DNA from: Chthoniobacteraceae bacterium
GTDB taxonomy: Bacteria > Verrucomicrobiota > Verrucomicrobiia > Chthoniobacterales > Chthoniobacteraceae
Reading direction: 5' to 3'
Assembly (NCBI GenBank): GCA_947471505.1
Contig: CANIWM010000013.1
Location: 26,510-90,509, forward strand
Length of the DNA: 64,000 nucleotides
Positions 22,637 to 30,803 of the stretch are shown in pieces. The notes under the pieces are model-generated. The model made no database searches. It was not told the origin of the DNA and was given only the letters and a program-made list of their open reading frames with translations. Position 1 is the stretch's first letter, and each line of letters starts with the position of its first letter. The translations under genes and the position numbers were made by a program.

Positions 22637-23971
22637 ATGCAGCAGTCTCATCTCGACGATCTTTTCGCTTTCATCCCCTTCCCCAGTGTCTCCACCGAGC
22701 CTCGCCACAAGGACGATGTCGCCGCTTGCGCATCGTGGCTGGCGGGGAAACTGACCGCCATCGGGCTGACGGCACACATTCACCCGACGGCAGGGCACCC
22801 CATCGTCACCGCCCGCAATACTCACAAGCCGGAGCGCAAAACGGTGATGATTTACGGGCACTACGATGTGCAGCCGGTGGACCCGGTGAACGAGTGGACG
22901 AGCCCGCCGTTCGAGCCCGTCATCCGCGATGGAATCATCTATGCGCGGGGCTCGACGGACAATAAGGGGCAAATCCTCGGCCACGTTCTCGGCGTCGGTG
23001 AGACGATTCAGGAGAAAGGCGACGTGCCGGTGAACATCATCTTTCTCATCGAGGGCGAGGAAGAGGTCGGGAGCAAAAATCTGGAGTCCTTTTTGCGCGA
23101 AAATCGCGAGCTGCTGGCGTGCGACATCATCGCCATCAGCGACACCGGGATGGTCGCGCGCAACACGCCGACTTTCACCTACGGCCTGCGCGGAATCGCG
23201 GCGATGGAGCTGCGGGTGAGCGGCCCGGCGGTGGACCTCCACAGCGGCATTTACGGCGGCGCGGTGATGAATCCCGCCACCGCCATCGCGCGCATCGTCG
23301 CCTCGCTCCACGGCGCGGATGGCCGCGTGGCGGTGCCCGGCTTTTACGATGAAGTCGCGCCGCTCCAGCCGTGGGAACGCGAGGCATGGCAGCGGCTCCC
23401 TTTTGGCGATACGCAGATACAGGCGGTCACGGGCGTGCCGGAGCTTTTCGGCGAAGCGGGATACAGCAACGTCGAGCGCATCGGGGCGCGACCCACGGCG
23501 GAGGTGAACGGCATTTGGGGCGGCTTCCAAGGCACGGGCAGCAAGACCGTCATCCCCCGCGAAGCCTTTGCCAAACTGACTTTCCGGCTCGTCCCCAGCC
23601 AGCGCCCCGCCGACGTGGTGGCGAAAGTGCGCGCTCATTTAGAAAGGAACACGCCGCCCGGCATCCGGCTGGAAATCACCGACGGGCATTGCGGCGAGCC
23701 CTACGCGACGGACCCGCATTCCGCCTTCGGAAAAGCCGCGCAACGAGCGTTGGCGACTGCATTTCCCGGCAAGGAACTCGCGCTCATCCGCGAGGGCGGC
23801 AGCATCCCCATCGTGAACACGTTTAAGCGCATCCTCGGCGTCGAGACGCTCCTGCTCGGCCTCGCGATGCCCGAGTGCCGCGCCCACGCGCCCGACGAAA
23901 ACTTCCCCGTGGAAAACTTCGAGTCCTGCATCCGGCTCAACCGCGCACTGCTCGCAGAACTCGGAATGTGA
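22637..23971 (+). CDS. M20-family dipeptidase/metallopeptidase
   Basis: 444 residues from the ATG at 22637 (an in-frame start at 22601 would add 12). Zinc-ligand and catalytic motifs of the M20 family are clear: YGHYDVQPV (His, Asp), RGSTDNKGQ, LIEGEEEVGS (general-base Glu and ligand), ISDTGM, HSGIYGG and the distal His region ECRAHAPDENF. This layout matches the Cys-Gly dipeptidase/carnosinase-like subgroup. It is cytoplasmic, with no signal peptide. Its stop overlaps the GTG start of comF (GTGA), so the two genes are coupled. Confidence 0.9.
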   Translation: MQQSHLDDLFAFIPFPSVSTEPRHKDDVAACASWLAGKLTAIGLTAHIHPTAGHPIVTARNTHKPERKTVMIYGHYDVQPVDPVNEWTSPPFEPVIRDGIIYARGSTDNKGQILGHVLGVGETIQEKGDVPVNIIFLIEGEEEVGSKNLESFLRENRELLACDIIAISDTGMVARNTPTFTYGLRGIAAMELRVSGPAVDLHSGIYGGAVMNPATAIARIVASLHGADGRVAVPGFYDEVAPLQPWEREAWQRLPFGDTQIQAVTGVPELFGEAGYSNVERIGARPTAEVNGIWGGFQGTGSKTVIPREAFAKLTFRLVPSQRPADVVAKVRAHLERNTPPGIRLEITDGHCGEPYATDPHSAFGKAAQRALATAFPGKELALIREGGSIPIVNTFKRILGVETLLLGLAMPECRAHAPDENFPVENFESCIRLNRALLAELGM

Positions 23972-24696
23972 TCGCCCGGTTTGCGAGCTGGCTGGGCGGC
24001 AGTTTCGTGTCGCTGTGCTTCCCCGCGCACTGCGTCGTTTGCCGCGATGCCACGCCCGACGGCTGTCACCTCTGCGAGACTTGCGAGCAAGACGTAGAGC
24101 CGATCCGAGCGCCGCGTTGCGAAAAATGCTCATCGCCATTTCCCGGCGCGATCACCGAGCAATTCACCTGCGCAAACTGCGGCGAACGCGACCTGCACTT
24201 CGACTGCGCCATCGCCTGCTATGTGAGCAGCGGCCCCGTGCGCGACTTCATCCACGGCTTCAAATACTTCGGCCAAACGCACCTCCGCCACACCCTCGCC
24301 GCGTGGCTCGCTGAGACGCTCGACGACCCTCGCATGACGGCGAAGCCCTTCGACGCGCTCGTGCCCGTCCCGCTCCACCATGTGCGGCAGCGAGAGCGCG
24401 ATTTTAACCAAGCCGAAGTCCTCGCCCGCCTCATCGCCCCACGCGCCCAGCGCCCCGTCTGGAACGCCCTCAAGCGCATCCGCAAAACGCCTACGCAAAC
24501 TCGCCTCGACCGCAGCGAGCGCATGGAAAATCTACGCGGCGCATTCAAAGTCCGCCGTCCCGCGCAGGTGAAAGGGAAGCATCTCGTGCTCGTGGACGAC
24601 GTCTTCACCACCGGCAGCACCGTGGAGGAATGCAGCCGCGTCCTGCGAAAAGCTGGAGCCGCCTCCGTGCGAGTCATCACCATCGCGAGGGCGTAA
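23968..24696 (+). CDS. comF: ComF-family phosphoribosyltransferase-like protein
   Basis: 242 residues from a GTG at 23968 that overlaps the dipeptidase stop codon. The N-terminal zinc-finger-like part has paired cysteines (CVVC, CHLCETC, CEKC, CANCGE). The C-terminal phosphoribosyltransferase fold ends with the PRPP loop VLVDDVFTTGST. PVPLHHVRQRERDFNQAE is the family's diagnostic segment. In competent bacteria ComF helps DNA uptake or its conversion; no other competence gene is in this window. Confidence 0.88.
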   Translation: MIARFASWLGGSFVSLCFPAHCVVCRDATPDGCHLCETCEQDVEPIRAPRCEKCSSPFPGAITEQFTCANCGERDLHFDCAIACYVSSGPVRDFIHGFKYFGQTHLRHTLAAWLAETLDDPRMTAKPFDALVPVPLHHVRQRERDFNQAEVLARLIAPRAQRPVWNALKRIRKTPTQTRLDRSERMENLRGAFKVRRPAQVKGKHLVLVDDVFTTGSTVEECSRVLRKAGAASVRVITIARA

Positions 24697-24747
24697 ATTC
24701 CGCGTCTTCCGTGGACAACGCTCCGCGCGCCCCCTTATAGAAGCGGC

Positions 24748-25497
24748 ATGTCTTGGCAATCGCTTCGCCCTGAATGGGGGCTCGTTCTTGGCTCTGGGCT
24801 CGGCAGTTTTGTCGAGCGCATGGAGATCCTCGCGTCGGTCCCTTATTCGGAAATTGCAGGTCTCCCGCAGTCTTCCGTGCCCGGTCATGCGGGGCGGTTT
24901 GTGTTCGGGAAAATCGGCACCACCACTGTCGTCGCGGCCCAAGGGCGAGTTCACCTTTATGAAGGAAAATCGGCAGCGGAAGTGACAGCAGGTGTCCGCT
25001 GGATGCAGTCCCTCGGAGTGCAGCGGCTCGTCCTCACGAACGCGGCAGGCACGTGCAACCCCACGTTTTCTCCCGGCTCGTGGATGATACTGAACGACCA
25101 TCTCAACCTCACGCACACGACGCCGCTCCTCGGTGGCGCGAACTTTTTCGACATGAGTGAAGTGTATTCCAAAACCCTGCGCGCTCGCTTTTCTAAAGTG
25201 GCCGCCGAGCTGGGCACGACGCTGCACGAGGGCGTGTATGCCGGGCTGCTCGGCCCGCAATACGAGACGCCCGCTGAGGTGCGAATGCTTCGCACGCTGG
25301 GCGCGGATGCCGTCGGCATGAGCACCGTTCTGGAGGCAATCCAAGCCCGTGCGCTGGGGATGGAAGTCGCGGGTTTCTCGTGTCTCACAAATTGGGCAGC
25401 CGGACTCCACCCCGGCACGCTCGGCCATGCGGAAGTGCTGGAGACGGGCAAAGCCGCGGCGGCGCAACTCGCGGCAGTGCTGGAGCGGGCGCTGTAG
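24748..25497 (+). CDS. Purine nucleoside phosphorylase
   Basis: 249 residues, trimeric PNP type: LVLGSGLGSFVE (phosphate loop), SVPGHAGRFVFG, LTNAAGTCNP, GPQYETPAEVRML, GMSTVLEAIQA (ribose contact) and TNWAAGL near the base site, where the Asn favours 6-oxopurines (inosine, guanosine). It is slightly short, trimmed at the N-terminus relative to 270-290 residue homologues. It acts in cytoplasmic purine salvage and complements mtnP at 6996. It lies 51 bp after comF on the same strand. Confidence 0.92.
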   Translation: MSWQSLRPEWGLVLGSGLGSFVERMEILASVPYSEIAGLPQSSVPGHAGRFVFGKIGTTTVVAAQGRVHLYEGKSAAEVTAGVRWMQSLGVQRLVLTNAAGTCNPTFSPGSWMILNDHLNLTHTTPLLGGANFFDMSEVYSKTLRARFSKVAAELGTTLHEGVYAGLLGPQYETPAEVRMLRTLGADAVGMSTVLEAIQARALGMEVAGFSCLTNWAAGLHPGTLGHAEVLETGKAAAAQLAAVLERAL

Positions 25498-25731
25498 GCT
25501 GTCATAGAAGTCGGACGCCCCAGCGCATCCACTGTCGTCCCCGTCAGCCCATTCAGCTTCCTCCGCGTGCCTCCCCTCTCACCACTCGTCCCCTGCCACC
25601 ACACCCCATTTGATCAAACACAGTCGGGCTTTCAGTCCTGCGCTGTTCCACTTTTAATCACACCCCCTTGCCATCGCCCCCCGCATTCCCTAAAGCACCA
25701 CCCGCCCGCCGGGACACCACTCACATCGCCC

Positions 25732-26436
25732 ATGACTCCACTCACGCTACCGCCCGATTACCCACGCATCAAACTGGTGAACAGCTTCCACGAACTCATC
25801 ACCACCCCATTTGCAGACGGCATCAACGCCCTCTGCTGGCCCCGCACACTCCCCGGCGACTTCCGCGAAATCATCCAGCACCTCACCATTAGCCCAGGCA
25901 TCACCAACCTCGACGACGCACTCCTCCTCAGCCTCCCCCTCAGCCCAGCCGGCCGCACCGCCATCGACATCCTTCTTGAAGACCAGCGGCTCCTCCGCGA
26001 GCACGGCCTCGACCCCATCCTCAACTGCATCGACGGCTACCCCCGCGACGAAGACCCCATCCCCACCCACGTCTTCTCCTTCCACGCCGACAGCGCGCCC
26101 GTAGAAGCCGAGACCTGGCTCTGCACCTACCACGGTTTCCCCAGCGAGGGCCTCCGCAACGACCAAGCCCAACGCCGCATCGACATCCCCGACACCCGCG
26201 CCCAACTCCTCAAGCTCTACGGCGGCGATGAAAACCACGACTTCCTCGAATACCTCACCGACCACTGCTACGACCTCCACTACGCCCCAGCCCCCCACGC
26301 CCAACCCTTCTCCTTCGGCCTCGGCAACCTCTGGCGCATCGCCGTGGACTGGCCTGGCAGCCCCGTCCCCCCCTGCATCCACCGCGCCCCCGACACCCGC
26401 CCCGGCGACCCGCCCCGCCTCCTTCTCATCAGCTAG
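25732..26436 (+). CDS. DUF1826-like protein
   Basis: 234 residues from the ATG at 25732. TWLCTYHGFPSEGL and the end PCIHRAP followed by RLLLIS match the pattern I associate with DUF1826. FSFHADSA and the distal CIHRAP give an H-x-D...H...R arrangement like Fe(II)/2-oxoglutarate dioxygenases; this is inference. The coding strand is extremely C-rich. The 234-bp gap before it (25498-25731) is pyrimidine-rich and holds no gene I can support. Confidence 0.55.
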   Translation: MTPLTLPPDYPRIKLVNSFHELITTPFADGINALCWPRTLPGDFREIIQHLTISPGITNLDDALLLSLPLSPAGRTAIDILLEDQRLLREHGLDPILNCIDGYPRDEDPIPTHVFSFHADSAPVEAETWLCTYHGFPSEGLRNDQAQRRIDIPDTRAQLLKLYGGDENHDFLEYLTDHCYDLHYAPAPHAQPFSFGLGNLWRIAVDWPGSPVPPCIHRAPDTRPGDPPRLLLIS

Positions 26437-26525
26437 AGCGATTTCGGAGGGTTGGGCGTCGGAGGAGGGCGTTTGGGAGGGGAATGAGGCGGGTTCTCTC
26501 TGACGGGGCCGGTCCCATTTGCCGG

Positions 26526-26689
26526 AACCACCGGGTTCCCGTCGGCAACCACCGGGCTCCCGTCGGCAACCACCGGGCTCCCGTCGGCAACCACCGGGTT
26601 CCCGCCGCCAACCACCGGGTTCTGACCGTCAACCGCGGGGTTCTGACCGGCAACCGCCGGGTTCCGACCGGCAACCGCGGGCCCCCGAG
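26526..26689. repeat. 21-bp minisatellite, about 7.7 copies
   Basis: Tandem units of AACCACCGGGTTCCCGTCGGC at 26526, 26547, 26568, 26589, 26610, 26631, 26652 and 26673, degenerating rightward. The period is a multiple of three, so open frames with heptapeptide repeats (NHRAPVG on plus, ADGSPVV on minus) arise on both strands. I do not accept either as a gene. It lies in the 734-bp gene-free gap 26437-27170. Confidence 0.9.
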
Positions 26690-26860
26690 CGGGAGGAAAG
26701 CGGTGGAAAAGGGCAACTCCCGTCCTGCTTTCCCCGCCCTTCGGAGCGCCCCGCGCGACGGCGGTCCCATCTTTTCCCACCCCCGGACTGCAATCCTCAC
26801 CTCGGAGCGGAAGCGCAATTCCATCTGCCGAAAACAAAGAGACTCAAACTGCGGGAATGA

Positions 26861-27022
26861 CTGACGCGGGGTAGCGCACGCTTCTAGCGTGCTGGTCCCG
26901 GCTTCCAGCCGGGACCACAGGGCGGACACGCCCGCGTTCCCTGTTCTCAACGTTCTCCCGCTGCATGTGCCCGGCTGGAAGCCGGACACGGCACGCTGGA
27001 AGCGTGCGCTACCCAGCGTCAG
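26861..27022. repeat. Long compound palindrome
   Basis: 32-base outer arms at 26861-26892 and 26991-27022 (GGTAGCGCACGCTT core) enclose a GGTCCCGGCTTCCAGCCGGGACC hairpin-like segment and its GTGCCCGGCTGG counterpart. TCTTTTTGCC follows on the plus strand, so it could also stop transcription. Confidence 0.85.
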
Positions 27023-27170
27023 TCTTTTTGCCTGCTCACATCGTCCCGTTATTTAGAGAAGACGGTGTAAGTCGCCGGAGAGTCTCGGCCCCGCGCTCGC
27101 AGTCTTCCACTTTTCGCTTCACGGGAAGCTCGACACTTCGCCGTGGAGCGCATCTTTTTCCTGCCTCGCT

Positions 27171-28025
27171 ATGAAGCTGCATTTTCCGACCGCCGATATT
27201 TTCATCCCCGATGGACGCCCAATTGCCGATGCGCTGGGGCGCGTGACGCATCTCGCCGTGGGGGCGCATCAGGACGATTTGGAGTTCATGGCGTTTCGCG
27301 GGATCATCGAGTGTTTCCACAGCGCGACGGATTGGTTCGGAGGGGTGACTTGCACGAACGGGGCGGGGAGTTCGCGGGTGGGAAATTATGCGCGGTTTTC
27401 CGATGAGGAGATGATGGCGGTGCGGCGCGATGAGCAAAAGCAGGCGGCGATCGTCGGGCGGTATAGTGCGATGGTGCAGCTCGATTACCCGAGCGCCGTG
27501 GCGAAGGCTCCGGGGGATGTGCGGCTGCGGGAGGATTTGCGGGCAATTTTGCAGGCGTCGAAGCCGCGCGTGGTCTATACGCACAACCCCGCCGACAAGC
27601 ACGAGACGCACATCGCGGTGGTCGTCCCGCTCATCCAAGCGATCCGCGATTTGCCCCGCGCGGAGCGACCCGCCGCGGTGCACGGCTGCGAGGTTTGGCG
27701 CGATCTGGACTGGCTACCCGACGGGGAGAAAGTGATCCATGATCTGACCGGCTACGATAATCTCGCTGCTGCGGTGAACGGGATTTTTGACAGCCAGATC
27801 GCCGGTGGCAAACGCTACGACCTCGCCGTGCTGGGGCGTCGCCGGGCAAATGCGACGTTCTTTTCCAGCCACACGACGGATGCGAGCGATGCGCTGGCGT
27901 TTGCGATGGACCTGACGCCGCTGGCGCACGATGAGTCGCTAGACATCGTGGAGTATGTGACGGGTGCGATCGACCGCTTCCGCGCCGATGTGGCGGGGAA
28001 ACTGAGAGCGCGCCTTGGTGTGTAA
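27171..28025 (+). CDS. PIG-L/LmbE-family deacetylase
   Basis: 284 residues. The zinc-binding motif is AVGAHQDDLEFMA (usual form AHPDDxE) and the third ligand is in THNPADKHETHIAV, both at family positions. These enzymes remove N-acetyl groups from GlcNAc-containing substrates. FSSHTTDASDALAFAMDL near the C-terminus is also typical of the verrucomicrobial/planctomycetal members. No signal peptide. It is convergent with the secreted protein gene at 28029, with 3 bp between stops. Confidence 0.85.
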   Translation: MKLHFPTADIFIPDGRPIADALGRVTHLAVGAHQDDLEFMAFRGIIECFHSATDWFGGVTCTNGAGSSRVGNYARFSDEEMMAVRRDEQKQAAIVGRYSAMVQLDYPSAVAKAPGDVRLREDLRAILQASKPRVVYTHNPADKHETHIAVVVPLIQAIRDLPRAERPAAVHGCEVWRDLDWLPDGEKVIHDLTGYDNLAAAVNGIFDSQIAGGKRYDLAVLGRRRANATFFSSHTTDASDALAFAMDLTPLAHDESLDIVEYVTGAIDRFRADVAGKLRARLGV

Positions 28026-28028
28026 GGG

Positions 28029-28871
28029 CTACCGTTTGGGGAGTGGGAGCGGGCCTTCGTCCGCTGCGGTATTCGCCGTGGCGATGGCTTGGTCGGCGGG
28101 TGCGGTGTCGGAGCCTTCGACCCAGAATACAAGGTCGGAAAATACGTCTGACTTTGTGCCGGCCTTGGTGGTGGGCTGGGTCGCGGTGCGCTTCTTTACA
28201 TCGGCGAGCACTGCGCCTTCGCGCCGGATGGCGTGGCCGTCGGCATGCTCGCCCCAGTAGCTCGTGGCGAAGGCCAGCGAACGATCCGGCGCAGCTTCAT
28301 CGAACATGAAGAGGAAGCCGTAGCGAGTGTTGGGCTTGAGCGAGATGCGGTCGCCCTCGCGGAAGTTGAGGACCACGAATTGCCCCGGCATCAGGAATGC
28401 GGGCATCCGTGCTTTCGTCGCCGTCGCGAGCGTCGTGTAACGCTCGCCCACGATGAAGTCATCGACGCGCGGATCATCGCTCCAGCTCGCGAGCTTGCCG
28501 GTTTTCGTGCCGTTATCGTTCACGGTCGCCGTGCCGGAAATCTCGAAGAGCTGCACGGAAACTTTCGCCCCGAAAACGCTGGGGGCGATGGGCTGCGCGC
28601 CGAGGAGGAAGGTGATGCGGTCGAGGAAAAAGCCTTCGTCGCCAGTGATGAACGTCTGCCCGAGATCGCGGTCACTTTCCCCCGCCCCGTCGCGCACGGT
28701 TTTGTTGCCCTTGAAGCGCGCACTCGTCGCTGAGAGCGGCCCATGCGCAGGCTGCGCGAGTTTCACCGCCGCGCCGTCTGGCTCGGTCCCGCGCAGAGTC
28801 ACGACGAGGTCCGCCGAAGCCGATCCGACAAGTGCGGATGTGGCGAACAGGAATGCAAGAGTGGTCTTCAT
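28029..28871 (-). CDS. Secreted hypothetical protein
   Basis: 280 residues from the ATG at 28871, with a signal peptide (MKTTLAFLFATSALVGSASA). The mature protein is beta-rich: GQTFITGDEGFFLDRITFLLG, VSVQLFEISGTATV, VVLNFREGDRISLKPNTRYGFLFMF. This resembles jelly-roll 'choice-of-anchor' domains of secreted proteins in this phylum. There is no C-terminal PEP sorting signal. The upstream neighbour is the PKD-protein gene on the same strand, 108 bp away. Confidence 0.7.
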   Translation of the reverse strand: MKTTLAFLFATSALVGSASADLVVTLRGTEPDGAAVKLAQPAHGPLSATSARFKGNKTVRDGAGESDRDLGQTFITGDEGFFLDRITFLLGAQPIAPSVFGAKVSVQLFEISGTATVNDNGTKTGKLASWSDDPRVDDFIVGERYTTLATATKARMPAFLMPGQFVVLNFREGDRISLKPNTRYGFLFMFDEAAPDRSLAFATSYWGEHADGHAIRREGAVLADVKKRTATQPTTKAGTKSDVFSDLVFWVEGSDTAPADQAIATANTAADEGPLPLPKR

Positions 28872-28979
28872 CCGTCCCGCCCTCCGCAATATGTATGCCG
28901 TCAGCCACTGCCCGAGCTTCACACGCGACGCCATCACGGACGTTAAGCCGTTCCGGTTTAACGAAGACGTGCGCGGAAA

Positions 28980-30803
28980 TTAGGGGCGCTCGGCGGCGAA
29001 GTTATCGAACACTACGGTGCCGACGTTGGATTCCGGCGTCCAAGAACCGCCGCTGAGTTCGACGGTGATGCTGCTCATCGGCAGGCGACGCGGGGTGGTG
29101 CGCTGCGCGGTCCAAGTCGCGCCGTCGGGGCTGGTCTCGAAGACGATGGTGTCGTTCACGGCGTTGTGGCGGATGCGCCAGTGGCGGTGCTGCGTGGCGT
29201 TGTAGTTGATGAGCGTGTAGTCGCGATGTCCGGCGATCGTTTGGTCGAAGAACATGACTCCGCCCTCGTAGCCCATGAGCAGGAAGTTCTGGCTGTCCTT
29301 GGTGAGCGAGAGGAGGGCGTTTGCGCTGCCGCCGGGGACTTGGACGCATTGCACGCGGGCGCTCGCGGCGGTGAGGTCGAGCGCGTTTGTCATGTAGCCG
29401 TAGTAGCGGTCGCCGGGGACGTTGACGCGTGGGACGATTTCGAGGCGTCCGTTGCGCTCAAAGACTCCGACGAGTGGGTCCGCCGCGCCAGCGCCCTCGT
29501 AGATTGTGCCCATGATTGCGCCGAGCCGCCATTTGAGGGCGTCGCGAGTGTTGTCGTTGAAGTCATCGGCAATCAACGTGGTGGGGCCTCCGCCTGCGAT
29601 GGTGATCGTCGCCGTCGCCGTAGCGCTGTGGGTCGCGCCGAGGTTGTCGGTCACGGTAAGCGTCACCGTGTAGGAGCCCGCAGCGGCGTAGGTTTTAGAA
29701 ACCGTCGCGCCGGTGCCCGTGGTGCCGTCGCCGAAGGTCCATGCGTAAGTGGCGATTGTGCCGTCGGGGTCCGAAGAGGTGCTGCCATTGAGCGCGACCG
29801 CCGTTCCCGCGATTCCGCTATAAGGTCCGCCGGGACGCGAGACGGGGGGCTGGTTTACGGGAGCGGTGATCGTCGCCGCCGCCGTCGCACTGTGGGTCGC
29901 GCCGAGGTTGTCGGTCACGGTGAGCGTGACGGTGTAAGAGCCAGCGGCGGCGTAGGTTTTGGAAACCGTTGCGCCGGTCCCCGTAGTGCCGTCGCCGAAG
30001 GTCCATGCGTAAGTCGCGATAGTGCCGTCGGGGTCCGACGAGGTGCTGCCATTGAGCGCGACCGCCGTTCCCGCGATGCCGCTGTAGGGCCCGCCGGGAC
30101 GCGAGACCGGTGGCTGGTTTACGGGAGCGGTGATGGTCGCCGTCGTCGTCGCGCTGTGCGTCGCACCAAGGTTGTCCGTTACGGTGAGCGTGACGGTGTA
30201 AGAGCCAGCGGCGGCGTAGGTTTTGGAAACCGTCGCACCCGTCCCCGTGGTGCCATCGCCGAAGGTCCATGCGTATGTCGCGATGCTGCCGTCGGGGTCC
30301 GACGATGTGCTGCCGTTGATCGCGACCGCCGTTCCCGCGATGCCGCTGTAAGGTCCGCCGGGACGCGCAACCGGTGGCTGGTTTACGGGAGCGGTGATCG
30401 TCGCCGCCGCCGTCGCACTGTGGGTCGCGCCGAGGTTGTCGGTCACGGTAAGCGTCACCGTGTAGGAGCCCGCAGCGGCGTAGGTTTTGGAAACCGTCGC
30501 GCCCGTCCCCGTGGTGCCATCGCCGAAGGTCCATGCGTATGTCGCGATGCTGCCGTCGGGGTCCGACGAAGCGCTGCCGTTGAGCGCGACCGCCGTCCCC
30601 GCGATTCCGCTGTAAGGTCCGCCGGGACGCGAGACAGGTGGCTGGTTTGGCACGACGCTGGTCGTGATCGCGACCGTGGTCGTCTCTTCGCTAAACGCGC
30701 CGATGTCATCCGTCGCGCGGAGGAGGACGGTGTAGTTTCCAGGGGCACCGTATGTTTTCGCCACGCTCACGCCAGAGCCCGTCGTGCCTCGCCAAAGTTC
30801 CAC
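28980..30803 (-). CDS. PKD-domain secreted protein, C-terminal part (frameshifted)
   Basis: 607 codons in the frame that continues the gene at 30767 after a one-base shift. Five PKD domains follow one another, four nearly identical (88 residues each; GGPYSGIAGTAVALNGS, YAWTFGDGTTGTG), then a C-terminal beta-sandwich of about 200 residues (DDFNDNTRDALKWRLG to VVFDNFAAERP). That last domain is a paralogue of the one in the upstream part (DDFNDNARDTVKWTLG). It should be one secreted protein with the N-terminal part; the ATG at 30803 is internal to a PKD domain and not a natural start. Confidence 0.8.
   Translation of the reverse strand: MELWRGTTGSGVSVAKTYGAPGNYTVLLRATDDIGAFSEETTTVAITTSVVPNQPPVSRPGGPYSGIAGTAVALNGSASSDPDGSIATYAWTFGDGTTGTGATVSKTYAAAGSYTVTLTVTDNLGATHSATAAATITAPVNQPPVARPGGPYSGIAGTAVAINGSTSSDPDGSIATYAWTFGDGTTGTGATVSKTYAAAGSYTVTLTVTDNLGATHSATTTATITAPVNQPPVSRPGGPYSGIAGTAVALNGSTSSDPDGTIATYAWTFGDGTTGTGATVSKTYAAAGSYTVTLTVTDNLGATHSATAAATITAPVNQPPVSRPGGPYSGIAGTAVALNGSTSSDPDGTIATYAWTFGDGTTGTGATVSKTYAAAGSYTVTLTVTDNLGATHSATATATITIAGGGPTTLIADDFNDNTRDALKWRLGAIMGTIYEGAGAADPLVGVFERNGRLEIVPRVNVPGDRYYGYMTNALDLTAASARVQCVQVPGGSANALLSLTKDSQNFLLMGYEGGVMFFDQTIAGHRDYTLINYNATQHRHWRIRHNAVNDTIVFETSPDGATWTAQRTTPRRLPMSSITVELSGGSWTPESNVGTVVFDNFAAERP
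29587..30642. repeat. Four tandem 264-bp repeats coding PKD domains
   Basis: The marker TGGTTT recurs at 29851, 30115, 30379 and 30643, exactly 264 bp apart. The copies are nearly identical at DNA level, including synonymous sites, which indicates recent duplication or gene conversion. Confidence 0.9.

Noticed and set aside
26433..26864. Repeat-protein ORFs on either strand over the minisatellite
   Set aside because: They exist only because the repeat unit is 21 bp; frames on both strands are equally open and none has flanking protein-like sequence or a ribosome-binding site.
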